Positions 44,016 through 53,495 of a DNA stretch of 64,000 bases are shown in pieces. The notes below the pieces were generated by a model. That model did no database searches. It had not been told where the DNA came from and worked only from the letters and a program-made list of their open reading frames with translations. Both the position numbers and the translations under genes were made by a program. Every line of letters begins with the position of its first letter. Positions within the stretch are counted from its first letter, which is position 1. Source of the stretch: Bacteroidota bacterium (GTDB lineage Bacteria; Bacteroidota; Bacteroidia; Chitinophagales; Chitinophagaceae); assembly GCA_020161535.1 (NCBI GenBank), contig JAIUNW010000009.1:1-64000 (forward strand), read 5' to 3'.

Positions 44016-45944
44016 ATGGAAATCAAACCCGGACCGCTATTGCAGCAGATCGACGAGCCGGCTGATCTGAAGAAGCTCGGCAAGGAACAATTGCACCAGG
44101 TTTGTGATGAACTGCGACAGTTTATCATTGATGTGGTGAGTGTGCATGGCGGCCATTTTGCCGCCAGTCTGGGGGTGGTAGAATTGACCACCGCGCTTCA
44201 TTACGTGTACAATACACCTTATGATCAATTGGTATGGGATGTGGGTCACCAGGCTTATGGCCATAAAATATTGACCGGCCGTCGCGATAATTTTCACAGC
44301 AACCGCAAATACCATGGCATCAGCGGTTTTCCCAAGCGAACAGAAAGCGAATACGATACATTTGGCGTGGGCCATTCCTCTACTTCCATTTCGGCTGCCC
44401 TGGGCATGGCCATTGCGGCCAAGTACAAGGGCGAAGACCGTAAATCGGTTGCCGTAATTGGGGATGGCTCCATGACCGCCGGGATGGCTTTTGAAGCCAT
44501 GAACCATGCGGGCGTGGCCGATGCCGATATGCTGATCATCCTGAACGACAACTGCATGAGCATTGATCCCAATGTGGGCGCGCTCAAAGAATACCTCACC
44601 GATATCACCACCTCGCAGACCTACAATAAGTTCAAAGACGATGTGTGGAAACTATTGGGCAAACTGCCGGTGGGTAAGAATTTCACCCGCGAAATGGCCA
44701 GCAAACTGGAGCATTCGGTGAAAGGGGCCATTAGCAAGAGCAGTAATTTGTTTGAGGCCTTGAATATTCGGTATTTCGGGCCCATCGACGGTCATAATAT
44801 CACCAAACTCGTTGATACCCTGCAAGACCTGCGCAATATTCCCGGCCCGAAATTGCTGCATGTGATTACCGTGAAAGGAAAAGGCTATTCGCTGGCCGAA
44901 CAGGACCAAACCAAGTGGCATGCACCCGGGCTTTTCGACAAAATTACCGGTGAGATTTACAAAAAGAAATACAGCACGCCGCAACCGCCCAAATACCAGG
45001 ATGTATTTGGCCACACGCTGTTGGAACTGGCCGAGACCAATCCCCTGATTTTTGGCGTTACTCCGGCTATGCCCTCAGGCTCTTCCATGAAGATCATGAT
45101 GGATAAAATGCCAGATCGCAGCATGGATGTGGGCATTTGCGAACAACACGCAGTAACCGTTAGTGCCGGCATGGCTACACAGGGGCTACGGGTTTTTTGC
45201 AATATCTATTCTTCGTTTATGCAACGCGCTTTCGACCAGGTGGTACATGACGTGGCTATCCAGAAATTACCCGTGATAATGTGTCTCGATCGCGCGGGAT
45301 TGGTGGGTGAAGACGGCCCAACGCACCACGGTGCTTATGATATTGCGTACATGCGCTGCATTCCCCATATGGTGATCAGTGCGCCGATGAACGAGGCTGA
45401 ATTGCGCAACCTGATGTACACCGCGCAATTACCCAAAACCGATTTCCCGATGGTAATACGTTATCCGCGGGGCGAAGGGGTCATGGCCGATTGGCGCAAA
45501 CCGATGGAAGAGATCACCATCGGCAAAGGCCGGGAGTTGAAAAAAGGCGAAGAGATTGCGGTATTGTCGTTCGGACATCCGGGCAATTTTGCCGCAGCAG
45601 CTATTCGGGAAGTTAAAGCGGTTGGCATCAATGCCGGGCATTATGATATGCGTTTCGCCAAACCGCTCGATGAAGAATTATTGCACCAGATAGCGCAGCA
45701 ATATTCGAAAATCATCACGGTAGAAGATGGCACGGTGCTCGGCGGCTTTGGATCGGCGGTACTTGAGTTTATGGCCCGCCACCAGTACACGCCCACCGTA
45801 AAAATACTTGGTATACCTGACCGTATTGTAGAGCACGGTACGGTGAAAGAACTACTTAGTGAATCACACTATGATGCCCCTGCTATTGCGGAAATGCTGA
45901 AAGAAATGATGGTAGATAAAGTAAGCGTTAAAATTCTTCAATAA
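44016..45944 (+). CDS. dxs: 1-deoxy-D-xylulose-5-phosphate synthase
   Basis: The 642-residue protein joins pyruvate and glyceraldehyde-3-phosphate in the first step of the MEP isoprenoid pathway. It has the thiamine-binding motif GDGSMTAGMAFEAMNHAG with NDN (about 150-180), VWDVGHQAYGHKILTGRR, the transketolase-like middle domain ICEQHAVTVSAGMA and DRAGLVGEDGPTHHGAYD, and a complete C-terminal domain. Length is normal. The GGGP-synthase gene nearby uses a product of this pathway, but the genes are not in one operon. Confidence 0.96.
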   Translation: MEIKPGPLLQQIDEPADLKKLGKEQLHQVCDELRQFIIDVVSVHGGHFAASLGVVELTTALHYVYNTPYDQLVWDVGHQAYGHKILTGRRDNFHSNRKYHGISGFPKRTESEYDTFGVGHSSTSISAALGMAIAAKYKGEDRKSVAVIGDGSMTAGMAFEAMNHAGVADADMLIILNDNCMSIDPNVGALKEYLTDITTSQTYNKFKDDVWKLLGKLPVGKNFTREMASKLEHSVKGAISKSSNLFEALNIRYFGPIDGHNITKLVDTLQDLRNIPGPKLLHVITVKGKGYSLAEQDQTKWHAPGLFDKITGEIYKKKYSTPQPPKYQDVFGHTLLELAETNPLIFGVTPAMPSGSSMKIMMDKMPDRSMDVGICEQHAVTVSAGMATQGLRVFCNIYSSFMQRAFDQVVHDVAIQKLPVIMCLDRAGLVGEDGPTHHGAYDIAYMRCIPHMVISAPMNEAELRNLMYTAQLPKTDFPMVIRYPRGEGVMADWRKPMEEITIGKGRELKKGEEIAVLSFGHPGNFAAAAIREVKAVGINAGHYDMRFAKPLDEELLHQIAQQYSKIITVEDGTVLGGFGSAVLEFMARHQYTPTVKILGIPDRIVEHGTVKELLSESHYDAPAIAEMLKEMMVDKVSVKILQ

Positions 45945-46006
45945 TTTTAACAATACCGGTATACTAAAATGCCGAGTTTTACGTAGGGGAATAAAGTCCA
46001 TCACCT

Positions 46007-46624
46007 ATGTTACAGTGGAGCATCCTAGCCATATTGGTCAGCTTCGGAAATCTACGATCAGCAGATAACAATTCTGCAGAAGCCATCCTATTGCAAAGTC
46101 TGCACCTGCGCGCCTCTTCGCTGCAATCCTACACGATTGAGCACGGCATGGATAATCAATTGTTTTTCCTGATCGACATGACCCAGCCTTCGGGCAAAAA
46201 GCGGTTCTACGTTTACAACTACGCAAAAGATTCTATTGTTTATTCTGGCCTGGTATCTCATGGTCGCTGCAACCTGAACTGGTTGAATGGGCGCCGGTAT
46301 TCCAATAATCCCGGCAGTGGTTGCACTTCATTGGGTCGATATAAAATCGGATCTGCCTACAACGGACAATTCGGAAAATCGTATCGCTTATACGGGCTTG
46401 ATTCAACCAATAATAAAGCGGCTGAGCGCGCGATTGTTTTGCATTCTGCAACGACCATTCCCGACAAGGAAGTGGCGCCGGGACAGATTGCACAAAGTGA
46501 TGGTTGCCCGGCGGTATCACCGGCCATGCTCAAGAAGCTGGACCAGGTAATCAAGGCCCGCAAAAAACCGATCATGCTGTACATCTATGAAGAAGACGAT
46601 ACCAGCTTGACGGCTGCCAACTAG
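46007..46624 (+). CDS. L,D-transpeptidase-like murein catalytic-domain protein
   Basis: The 205-residue protein has a short hydrophobic start (MLQWSILAILVSFGN) and the YkuD-like core with SHGRCNLNWLNGRRYSNNPGSGCTSLG and the active-site sequence QSDGCPAVSP, the Cys being the likely nucleophile. Relatives remodel peptidoglycan cross-links in the periplasm. It follows dxs by 62 bases on the same strand. Its last four bases overlap the convergent scpA gene. Confidence 0.85.
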   Translation: MLQWSILAILVSFGNLRSADNNSAEAILLQSLHLRASSLQSYTIEHGMDNQLFFLIDMTQPSGKKRFYVYNYAKDSIVYSGLVSHGRCNLNWLNGRRYSNNPGSGCTSLGRYKIGSAYNGQFGKSYRLYGLDSTNNKAAERAIVLHSATTIPDKEVAPGQIAQSDGCPAVSPAMLKKLDQVIKARKKPIMLYIYEEDDTSLTAAN

Positions 46625-47412
46625 TTTTGTTTAAATAGAAAATCGGCTGGCTCTTCTTCTCTGTCGTCGTTCCATTCAACAATGAAATTGTTTCGGCCTT
46701 CACCGGTCATGATCACCATGTATTTCTGTTGAACCAGTTCCAGCATGCCCAGAAAAGTGAAGATGGCATGAATGCGATTTTCGCAATGCTCGAACAATCG
46801 TTCGAAACTCAGGGTCTTTTGTTCACGACATAAATCAAGTACCGAAGCCCGGCTCGACTCCATCGTATAATTGTATTGCACCACCGTGTGCACCGGCTTG
46901 TTGTTGCGGTCGTACACACGTTGCATGACCTTTTCAAACGCCTTCATCAATTTGAAGAGGGTAATCTGCTGAATTTCGGTTCCTTCCGAACTCTCCTCGC
47001 CAATCACACCCAATTCGCGGTTAACATTACCGCGTTTTACCATCAACATCCGCACGGCTTCCATATCGGCCATTTCAGCGGCGGCCTGTTTGTATTTTTT
47101 GTATTCCAGCAGTTTGTCGATCAGTTCCTGGCGCGGATCTATTTCATTGCCTTCTGCATCGATTTCTTTGCGGGGCAAAAGCATTTTCGCCTTGATGCGC
47201 ATCAGCGTACTCACAAAAAGAATAAACTCGCTCGACAGCTCAATATTCAGTTGTTCTTCGCCGTGGATATAGTTCAGAAAGTCGTTGATGATACGGGTGA
47301 TCGGGATATTGTAAATATCCAGTTCATCCCTTTCGATAAAGAAGAGTAAAAGATCAAAAGGCCCCTCAAATTGAGGGAGCCTTATCTGATAATTTATTGA
47401 ATTCGCCGCCAT
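46621..47412 (-). CDS. scpA: Segregation and condensation protein A
   Basis: The 263-residue protein begins YQIRLPQFEGPFDLLLFFIERDELDIYNIPITRI, the kleisin N-terminal motif that binds the SMC neck, and ends with a winged-helix-like region (LLELVQQKYMVIMTGEGRNNFIVEW). It works with SMC and ScpB in chromosome condensation. No scpB is in the window. Its end overlaps the convergent transpeptidase-like gene. Confidence 0.93.
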   Translation of the reverse strand: MAANSINYQIRLPQFEGPFDLLLFFIERDELDIYNIPITRIINDFLNYIHGEEQLNIELSSEFILFVSTLMRIKAKMLLPRKEIDAEGNEIDPRQELIDKLLEYKKYKQAAAEMADMEAVRMLMVKRGNVNRELGVIGEESSEGTEIQQITLFKLMKAFEKVMQRVYDRNNKPVHTVVQYNYTMESSRASVLDLCREQKTLSFERLFEHCENRIHAIFTFLGMLELVQQKYMVIMTGEGRNNFIVEWNDDREEEPADFLFKQN

Positions 47413-47443
47413 GGCGCGAAAATAAAGGTTTCGTGGCGGATGG

Positions 47444-48481
47444 CTAGAATTTAGCCGTAATACCTACACCCAACAGCGAGCGCACCTGGGTACCGGGCGA
47501 GCTGTGGTTTGGACCAAACTGCTTTACGTCGTCGTCGTAGATCAGGTCGAGGTTATAGGTTACACCCAACCATTTGTTCACTTTCATGACAAGGGCGTTG
47601 GTCCAGAATACGTCGATGTTCTGCGGCTTGGCCGACCTTTTGACATCGGTGATCGGATCATGTGTACCCAGGTAATTAGAGAACAGGTCGAGTCGGCTTT
47701 TATACGTCACATTTTTAACCACTTCTTTGAAGAAAGTGGCCGACAAATAAGCGCCTGCCTGGAAAGAAACCTTACGGCCCGGATTCACGCCATAATTGGC
47801 TGCCAGGGGTGTTTCAGGATCCAAGGTGGTGGGGTCGACTCCACTCGCAAAATAATAGCTGTAGGGATCACTCGATACAATCACCCAACGGGCTGAGATC
47901 GGTGAAAACAATACATTGAAGTAAGAAGTGGGTTTCCACTCAATGCCTGGCGACACCAACAGGTAAGCCGGTGCAAACAGACCAGATATCCGACGCTTCA
48001 AACCCTTGTTCAGGTAATTGTAGTCGTATCCATCAGTCATTTGCGTACGCAGGTTCACCACGCCGGCAATGGCCCATTTTGCATTCAGGTCCTTGCCCAT
48101 TTTGCTGTAGAAATCGAGCTTGTCGTCGGTTTTACGGGTACCCAGTGAACTGGTGCGCTGCATGGCATAGCCCAAATCAAGGCTGTTGTTCCAAAAGAAA
48201 GCGCCTTTTTTCTGGTTGGCAAAAAGCGTCGCAAAGCCGGCCACTGAAAAAGATGATTTTTCAGCACCTGCTGCCCAATTGGCACTATTACCCTGGGCAA
48301 AATTAAGGGAGAATACCCCGCCTTTGCGCCAGCCGCGTGCATTGTACTTAATGGTGGTGTCATCTACGCTGGTACGCTCTCTTTCCGATTTCATGTTTGA
48401 AACCGCTTCGTCCTGCGCCATCGACGCCAGGGGGGCTACTGCCAGCATTGCATAGGTCAGAATTCCGGTGATTTTCTTCAT
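47444..48481 (-). CDS. DUF3078 outer-membrane protein
   Basis: The 345-residue protein has a signal peptide ending SMAQ (residues 1-22) and a beta-rich body. GWRKGGVFSLNFAQGNSANWAAGAEKSSFSV is the DUF3078 opening, and the chain ends in the barrel-like LLGVGITAKF. Members are found across Bacteroidota and have no assigned function. It follows the mscL gene by 42 bases on the same strand. Confidence 0.88.
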   Translation of the reverse strand: MKKITGILTYAMLAVAPLASMAQDEAVSNMKSERERTSVDDTTIKYNARGWRKGGVFSLNFAQGNSANWAAGAEKSSFSVAGFATLFANQKKGAFFWNNSLDLGYAMQRTSSLGTRKTDDKLDFYSKMGKDLNAKWAIAGVVNLRTQMTDGYDYNYLNKGLKRRISGLFAPAYLLVSPGIEWKPTSYFNVLFSPISARWVIVSSDPYSYYFASGVDPTTLDPETPLAANYGVNPGRKVSFQAGAYLSATFFKEVVKNVTYKSRLDLFSNYLGTHDPITDVKRSAKPQNIDVFWTNALVMKVNKWLGVTYNLDLIYDDDVKQFGPNHSSPGTQVRSLLGVGITAKF

Positions 48482-48523
48482 ACGATCATTTTTGTGTTCA
48501 AAAGGGCAGCAATCGTCGGGATA

Positions 48524-48922
48524 TTATTTTTTCAACTCGTCTCTGATCTCAGTCAGGAGTTTCTCAGTTGGTGTAGGACCTGCAGCAGCATTGGGATCTT
48601 TGCGAAGCACTGCTTTGATAAACAGGTAACAAACAAGGGCAACGATCAAAAAGTCAAGTACACTTGTCAGAAAGAGGCCATATTTAAAAGTAACTGCCTC
48701 AGTAATCACTTTGTTGCTGGCGTCAACCTCCGCCGGCTTCATAACATATTCCATGTGGGAAAAATCTTTACCACCGGTCAGCAGTCCGAGAATCGGTGCT
48801 ACCAGTCCGTCGGTGAAAGAGCTCACCAACTTAGTAAAAGCAGAGCCGATCAGAAAACCGATGGCTACATCAACCAGATTGCCCTTAGTGGCAAATGCTT
48901 TGAAATCTGATAAGAATCCCAT
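48524..48922 (-). CDS. mscL: Large-conductance mechanosensitive channel
   Basis: The 132-residue protein has the MscL pattern: MGFLSDFKAFATKGNLVDVAIGFLIGSAFTKLVSSFTDGLVAPILG (TM1), a periplasmic loop, and TM2 SVLDFLIVALVCYLFIKAV, then the cytoplasmic helix TEKLLTEIRDELKK. It opens under membrane tension to release solutes. The frame extends to 48946, but ATG 48922 is the family start. Confidence 0.96.
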   Translation of the reverse strand: MGFLSDFKAFATKGNLVDVAIGFLIGSAFTKLVSSFTDGLVAPILGLLTGGKDFSHMEYVMKPAEVDASNKVITEAVTFKYGLFLTSVLDFLIVALVCYLFIKAVLRKDPNAAAGPTPTEKLLTEIRDELKK

Positions 48923-48943
48923 GTGTAATAGTTTTAATTTTAG

Positions 48944-48971
48944 CAATACTACAACATTTTGGTATTGTCAA
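48944..48971 (-). promoter_or_regulatory. Candidate promoter of mscL
   Basis: On the minus strand TTGAC (48971-48967) stands 17 bases (counted from its TTG) upstream of TAGTATTG (48951-48944), one change from TAnnTTTG. Spacing is slightly short. Confidence 0.35.
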
Positions 48972-49037
48972 TACGCAGACTGTACCAATTGATGGTCGAT
49001 TCAAGGAAGCTGGGTAAAATGCGTCGGGAAAAAATTT

Positions 49038-49601
49038 TCACACCGACATTATTTCTTTCTCTTTTGCTGCCAGCAGTTTATCAATCAACGTGATATTGCG
49101 GTCGGTAAGTGCCTGCGCTTCATTTTCAGCGTCTTTACTGGCATCTTCGCTCAGTCCGTCTTTCTGGCATTTTTTGATTTGCTCGATGGCATCGCGGCGA
49201 ATGCTGCGCACCGCCACCTTGGCTTGTTCACCTTCGGCATTGCATCGTTTTACCAGCTCTTTACGCCGTTCTTCGGTCATGGGTGGCAGGAACATGCGAA
49301 TAATGGCACCATCGTTTTGGGGATTGATCCCAATATTGGAATTGATGATGGCCCGTTCAATGGGTTGTAGCATATTTTTTTCCCAGGGTTGCACGGTGAT
49401 AGTGCGCGCGTCGATCGCGGCGATATTGGCTACCTGGTTCAGGGGCGTGGGGTTTCCGTAATAATCGACCGAGATACCATCCAACATTTGCGGGTTTGCT
49501 TTTCCGGCCCTGATCTTTACCAGTTCCTGTTCGAAATGGCTGATGGCCTTCTTCATTCCTTCGGTTGCATCCTCCAGAATCAACGATACTTCTTCTGACA
49601 T
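49038..49601 (-). CDS. frr: Ribosome recycling factor
   Basis: The 187-residue protein has the RRF sequence FEQELVKIRAGKANPQMLDGISVDYYGNPTPLNQVANI, QPWEKNMLQPIERAI and the long helix ending LIDKLLAAKEKEIMSV. It splits the post-termination ribosome with EF-G. No pyrH is adjacent in the window. Confidence 0.97.
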   Translation of the reverse strand: MSEEVSLILEDATEGMKKAISHFEQELVKIRAGKANPQMLDGISVDYYGNPTPLNQVANIAAIDARTITVQPWEKNMLQPIERAIINSNIGINPQNDGAIIRMFLPPMTEERRKELVKRCNAEGEQAKVAVRSIRRDAIEQIKKCQKDGLSEDASKDAENEAQALTDRNITLIDKLLAAKEKEIMSV

Positions 49602-49621
49602 TTTTATGCTGATTAACCGCG

Positions 49622-49629
49622 CAAAACTA
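49622..49629 (-). promoter_or_regulatory. Candidate -7 box of frr
   Basis: The minus strand reads TAGTTTTG, an exact TAnnTTTG match, placing the transcript start about 14 bases before the frr ATG. It lies in the 40-base gap after the WecA-like gene. No clear -33 element is seen. Confidence 0.45.
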
Positions 49630-49641
49630 CAAAAAATGAGA

Positions 49642-50772
49642 TCATTTCTGTTGTAAAACAGCGTCTCCCGGCAGCGGTACTATTTTGCCATGCGTGTCGG
49701 TGGCTTTCAATTGGCTCGCGGGCGTAACAAACAAGCGGGGGCGCTGTCGGCGCAGGTAAAACAACACACCGATAATGCCAAAAAACAATGCCGACAACGC
49801 AGCGATCACCCAATTGCAACCGGCCTTGTTCAACATGAAGGCGATGGCAATGGCAACGGCATTGAGCGACAACAATGAAATGGCGATGGTGCGATGGCTG
49901 AGCCCGAGGTCGAGCAGCAAGTGGTGTATATGGTTGCGATCTGGTGAAAAAGGCGAACGACGCTGGAACATTCGGATGGCAAAAACCCGCAGGGTATCAA
50001 ACAGGGGCACCATCAAAATACTGAAGCCCACCGCCGGCGCGGCAGAAATTGGAAAACTGGTGGTGGGATCAGCCGCCACATTCATGAATTTAATCACGAG
50101 GATGGCGTTGAGCAGCCCAATCAACAGCGATCCGGTATCGCCCATAAAAATGCGGGCGGGTTGAAAATTGAAAATCAGGAAGGCCAGGATGGCACCACTC
50201 ATCGAGAAGGCCAGCACCGCATCGGGCGTATCGCCCACACTGATAAAATAGAGTCCGAATACCGAGGTCGACAACAAGCCCAGGCTGCCCGCTAAACCAT
50301 CCACCCCATCAATCAGGTTAAAAGAGTTGATGATAACAATCACTGTCAGGTAGGTGAACAACAGGCTGAACGTTTCGGGCAGGTGTGTGATACCGAGAAA
50401 ACCGCCCATACTGCTGATCTGCAGGTTGCCATAATAGATGACCACAAATGCAGCCAACACCTGGCCGATAAACTTCATGATGGGCGAAATCACCACGATA
50501 TCGTCTTTCAAGCCCAGGTAAAACACCACCACGGCCGAAGCCAGAAAATATTGTAATTCCTTTCCTTCCTGGAAATTGGCAATCAGTAAAGTAGCAAAGG
50601 CAAAACCGGCGAAAAGACCTAATCCGCCCAGGGCGGGGATGGGTGCCTGGTGAACTTTTCTTTCATCGGGAATATCGTACAGCTTTTTGAGGGCAGCCAC
50701 ACGGATGATAACCGGTATCGCCAAAAAGGCAACAGTGAAAGAAATGGTAAGCGCAAGGATTACGTCAAACAT
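49642..50772 (-). CDS. WecA/MraY-family phospho-GlcNAc transferase
   Basis: The 376-residue polytopic protein has about ten helices and the catalytic loops of the family: GLKDDIVVISPIMKF, NSFNLIDGVDGLAGSLG, FMGDTGSLLIG and the C-terminal HIHHLLLDLGLSHR. WecA-like enzymes transfer a hexosamine phosphate to undecaprenyl phosphate to start polysaccharide synthesis. It is far from the 1-17 kb cluster but could serve as its initiator, since no initiating transferase lies in that part of the cluster. The exact sugar is inferred. Confidence 0.88.
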   Translation of the reverse strand: MFDVILALTISFTVAFLAIPVIIRVAALKKLYDIPDERKVHQAPIPALGGLGLFAGFAFATLLIANFQEGKELQYFLASAVVVFYLGLKDDIVVISPIMKFIGQVLAAFVVIYYGNLQISSMGGFLGITHLPETFSLLFTYLTVIVIINSFNLIDGVDGLAGSLGLLSTSVFGLYFISVGDTPDAVLAFSMSGAILAFLIFNFQPARIFMGDTGSLLIGLLNAILVIKFMNVAADPTTSFPISAAPAVGFSILMVPLFDTLRVFAIRMFQRRSPFSPDRNHIHHLLLDLGLSHRTIAISLLSLNAVAIAIAFMLNKAGCNWVIAALSALFFGIIGVLFYLRRQRPRLFVTPASQLKATDTHGKIVPLPGDAVLQQK

Positions 50773-50928
50773 GGAACTGCTTTCTTGATTTCATAAAAAT
50801 TCATTCCGGCGCAGGGTCCTAACAGCGGGCAATTTACTTCAAATGCGGCTAGAATGTGCAGATATCATAGATTAAAACGATAAGTGCGGCTTTTTAGTCT
50901 CATGTGACCCAACTGACTTGAAATGATT

Positions 50929-50936
50929 TAGATTTG
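50929..50936 (+). promoter_or_regulatory. Candidate -7 box of the transketolase gene
   Basis: TAGATTTG matches TAnnTTTG exactly, 17 bases before the ATG. A -33 TTG is not present at the normal distance. Confidence 0.4.
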
Positions 50937-50953
50937 CTCCACAAATTTTGATT

Positions 50954-51790
50954 ATGGCTAGTTTACCGGAAATAGCTTCACAGATACGCCGCGATATTGT
51001 AAGAATGGTACATGGTGTGGCCAGTGGTCACCCAGGCGGTTCCTTGGGTTGCGCTGATTTCTTCACCGCGCTTTATTTCAAGGTGATGAAGCACAACCCG
51101 AAGTTTTCGATGGATGGCATTGGCGAAGACCTCTTCTTTCTGTCGAACGGGCATATCTCGCCGGTATTCTATTCTACCCTGGCCCGCGCCGGGTATTTCG
51201 ATATCAAAGAACTGGCTACTTTCCGCCGGTTGAACAGCCGCCTGCAGGGCCACCCCGCCACCCACGAGCACCTGCCGGGTATCAGGGTAGCCAGCGGATC
51301 ATTGGGCCAGGGCATGAGTGTGGCCATTGGCGCTGCCCTTGCTAAAAAGCTGAACAACGATCCGAATATTATCTATTCCCTGCACGGAGATGGTGAACTG
51401 GACGAAGGCCAGAACTGGGAAGCCGCGATGTTTGCCGCGCACCACCAGGTGGATAACCTTATATCTACGATCGACTGGAATGGCCAGCAGATCGATGGCC
51501 CCACGGTTAAAGTGATGAACCTGGGCAACCTGCGGGAGAAGTTCCTGGCTTTTGGTTGGGAAGTGATCATTCTGGAAGAAGGCAATAATATCGACAAAAT
51601 AGTTGCGACCCTCGAGCATGCCAAAACCTTTGTTGGCAATGGCAAACCCATTATGATATTGATGCGCACAGTGATGGGCGCCGGTGTTGATTTTATGGAA
51701 GGCCACCACGAATGGCATGGTATTGCGCCCAATGACGAGCAACTGGCGAGGGCCCTGGCACAATTGCCGGAGACCCTGGGCGATTATTGA
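50954..51790 (+). CDS. Transketolase, N-terminal (TPP-binding) subunit
   Basis: The 278-residue protein is the first half of transketolase: IRRDIVRMVHGVASGHPGGSLGCADFF, SGSLGQGMSVAIGAALAKK, GDGELDEGQNWEAAMFAAHH and the TPP-site end DWNGQQIDGPT. It needs a C-terminal half for catalysis in the pentose phosphate pathway. In many split systems the second gene follows directly, but here the next gene is a convergent permease. The partner must be elsewhere. Confidence 0.93.
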   Translation: MASLPEIASQIRRDIVRMVHGVASGHPGGSLGCADFFTALYFKVMKHNPKFSMDGIGEDLFFLSNGHISPVFYSTLARAGYFDIKELATFRRLNSRLQGHPATHEHLPGIRVASGSLGQGMSVAIGAALAKKLNNDPNIIYSLHGDGELDEGQNWEAAMFAAHHQVDNLISTIDWNGQQIDGPTVKVMNLGNLREKFLAFGWEVIILEEGNNIDKIVATLEHAKTFVGNGKPIMILMRTVMGAGVDFMEGHHEWHGIAPNDEQLARALAQLPETLGDY

Positions 51791-51803
51791 TTACCGTTAG
51801 TTC

Positions 51804-53027
51804 CTAACTCTTCAATTCAATCTGTTCACCCGCTGCTTTGCGGGCCGGCATCCAGGCGGCAAGAAAGGATACCAGCACCACCGTGCCCAGTACCAGCAGA
51901 AAATCTTTGGCCATAAACTTGACGGGATAGTGGTCGATCACAAAACTTTCGCCCTGCAATTTGACCAGTTTGTAGCGCATTTGTGCCCAGCCGATCAGCA
52001 GGGCCAGTAAGCAGCCCGATAAGGCGCCCACGCCTGCCAGCAGAAATCCTTCGCTGACGAAAATGGCTTGTATTCTTTTCTTCGATGCGCCCAGCGCTTT
52101 GAGTACCTGGATGTCTTTTTGTTTTTCGAGCACCAGCATGGTGAGCGACCCGATCATGGTGAATGCAGCCACCACCAAAATGAGCGACAACAAACAATAG
52201 ATCACCCATTTCTCCAATTGCATCACACTGTAAAGGCTTTGGTTCTGCTCAAAGCGCGTTAATACTTTGTATTGCTTGCCGAATTTTTGCTGAAGCAATT
52301 GCTGCATTTTGGCTGCATCGTCGGGTTTGTTGAGCGCAATCTCTACCGCGCTGAATTCATCGGGCGATAAATCCATCAACCGTTTCATGAACGCCAGGTT
52401 GGTAATCACATATTGGTTATCGAACTCCTGCTGTATGGCCAGTGAGCCGGCAGTATATATGTTTTCTGCACGCAGTGATTGCATCGGGTCAGCCAGATCC
52501 ACGCCGGCACCACGCCGGGGTATGTACACGGTTAATGGCAGAATCTCGCGGTCGCTGTACAAACGCAACACATTCTCTACGCCAACACCCAACATAGCGA
52601 GCGGCTTGTCAGCATCACCCAATTCATAACTCCCCGATTTAACCGCTTTGTCGATCGTTGACACCTTGGTGTACGCACTGTCCACCCCTTTGAGATAAAC
52701 GATGGCCTGGGCTTCGCCGTTTTTCATCAAAGCCTTTTCTTCGGTTACGAGTGAAAATGAACGAACACCGGCCACACCTGCCAATTGTCTTCTTTGCGAA
52801 TCGGTTAGCTGTAACACTTTGCCTTCGGCCGGCACTATTTTCAAATCTGTGTAGTAGGTCGCATACAATGATTTCACGAGGTCTTCGAAACCATTGAAAA
52901 CACTCAATACAACGATGAGTGAAGCTGTGCCAACCAATACTGCGGCTACGCTGACCCAGGCGATGATATTGATCGCATTGGTTGTTTTTTTAGACCGGAA
53001 ATAACGCCAGGCAAAAAGAAAGTTCAC
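51804..53027 (-). CDS. LolC/E-like FtsX permease
   Basis: The 407-residue protein begins with the LolC/E motif NFLFAWRYFRSKKTTNAINIIAWVS, has one helix, a periplasmic domain (about 45-265) and three C-terminal helices with VLKALGASKKRIQAIFVSEGFLLAG. It likely extracts lipoproteins from the inner membrane with an ATPase encoded elsewhere. Its start is GTG and overlaps the rbfA stop as GTGA. Confidence 0.87.
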   Translation of the reverse strand: MNFLFAWRYFRSKKTTNAINIIAWVSVAAVLVGTASLIVVLSVFNGFEDLVKSLYATYYTDLKIVPAEGKVLQLTDSQRRQLAGVAGVRSFSLVTEEKALMKNGEAQAIVYLKGVDSAYTKVSTIDKAVKSGSYELGDADKPLAMLGVGVENVLRLYSDREILPLTVYIPRRGAGVDLADPMQSLRAENIYTAGSLAIQQEFDNQYVITNLAFMKRLMDLSPDEFSAVEIALNKPDDAAKMQQLLQQKFGKQYKVLTRFEQNQSLYSVMQLEKWVIYCLLSLILVVAAFTMIGSLTMLVLEKQKDIQVLKALGASKKRIQAIFVSEGFLLAGVGALSGCLLALLIGWAQMRYKLVKLQGESFVIDHYPVKFMAKDFLLVLGTVVLVSFLAAWMPARKAAGEQIELKS

Positions 53028-53419
53028 GCGTCGCTTTTTTGGTTATTGGCGGTACCGCCGGCTCCGTCTTCGTGAATCTTTTTAAACAGTTCTTCCATCT
53101 TGTACACCTGGTCGAGGGTTTCATCTAAGTGAAATTGGAGTATCGGTATGCGTCGAACCTGGTGTTTGATCGATGCGGCCAGTTCACGTTTGATTTCCCA
53201 GGCCCGGTCTTCCAGTTTCTTCATCGCTGCTTCCCGGTCTTTGACCTGGAAAAGACTAATATAAACACGGGCTTCGAGCAGGTCAGGTGTCATCTTGACA
53301 GACGAAATGGATACCATACCGCCATCGATCATGGTGAGCCCCAATTTCTGAAAAGCCTCGTTCAACACTTCCTGTACCTCGCCAGCTACCTGTTTCTGTC
53401 GTTTTGTTTCCTGTTGCAT
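53024..53419 (-). CDS. rbfA: Ribosome-binding factor A
   Basis: The 131-residue KH-fold protein has KRQKQVAGEVQEVLNEAFQKLG, VSISSVKMTPDLLEARVYISLF and the end RRIPILQFHLDETLDQVYKMEELFKKI, as in RbfA, which matures the 30S subunit. The frame is open to 53536 but ATG 53419 is the family start, and the upstream part would overlap the promoter of the divergent exporter gene. Confidence 0.92.
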   Translation of the reverse strand: MQQETKRQKQVAGEVQEVLNEAFQKLGLTMIDGGMVSISSVKMTPDLLEARVYISLFQVKDREAAMKKLEDRAWEIKRELAASIKHQVRRIPILQFHLDETLDQVYKMEELFKKIHEDGAGGTANNQKSDA

Positions 53420-53466
53420 GAACTTCGTTTCGGCAAAGATGCAAAGAGTTTCACGAAAATTGGCCG

Positions 53467-53474
53467 TAGGTTTG
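53467..53474 (+). promoter_or_regulatory. Candidate -7 box of the ABC exporter gene
   Basis: TAGGTTTG matches TAnnTTTG and lies 21 bases before the ATG at 53496. No proper -33 element is seen. Confidence 0.4.
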
Positions 53475-53495
53475 TAGCTTCTTATGTGCTGATAT

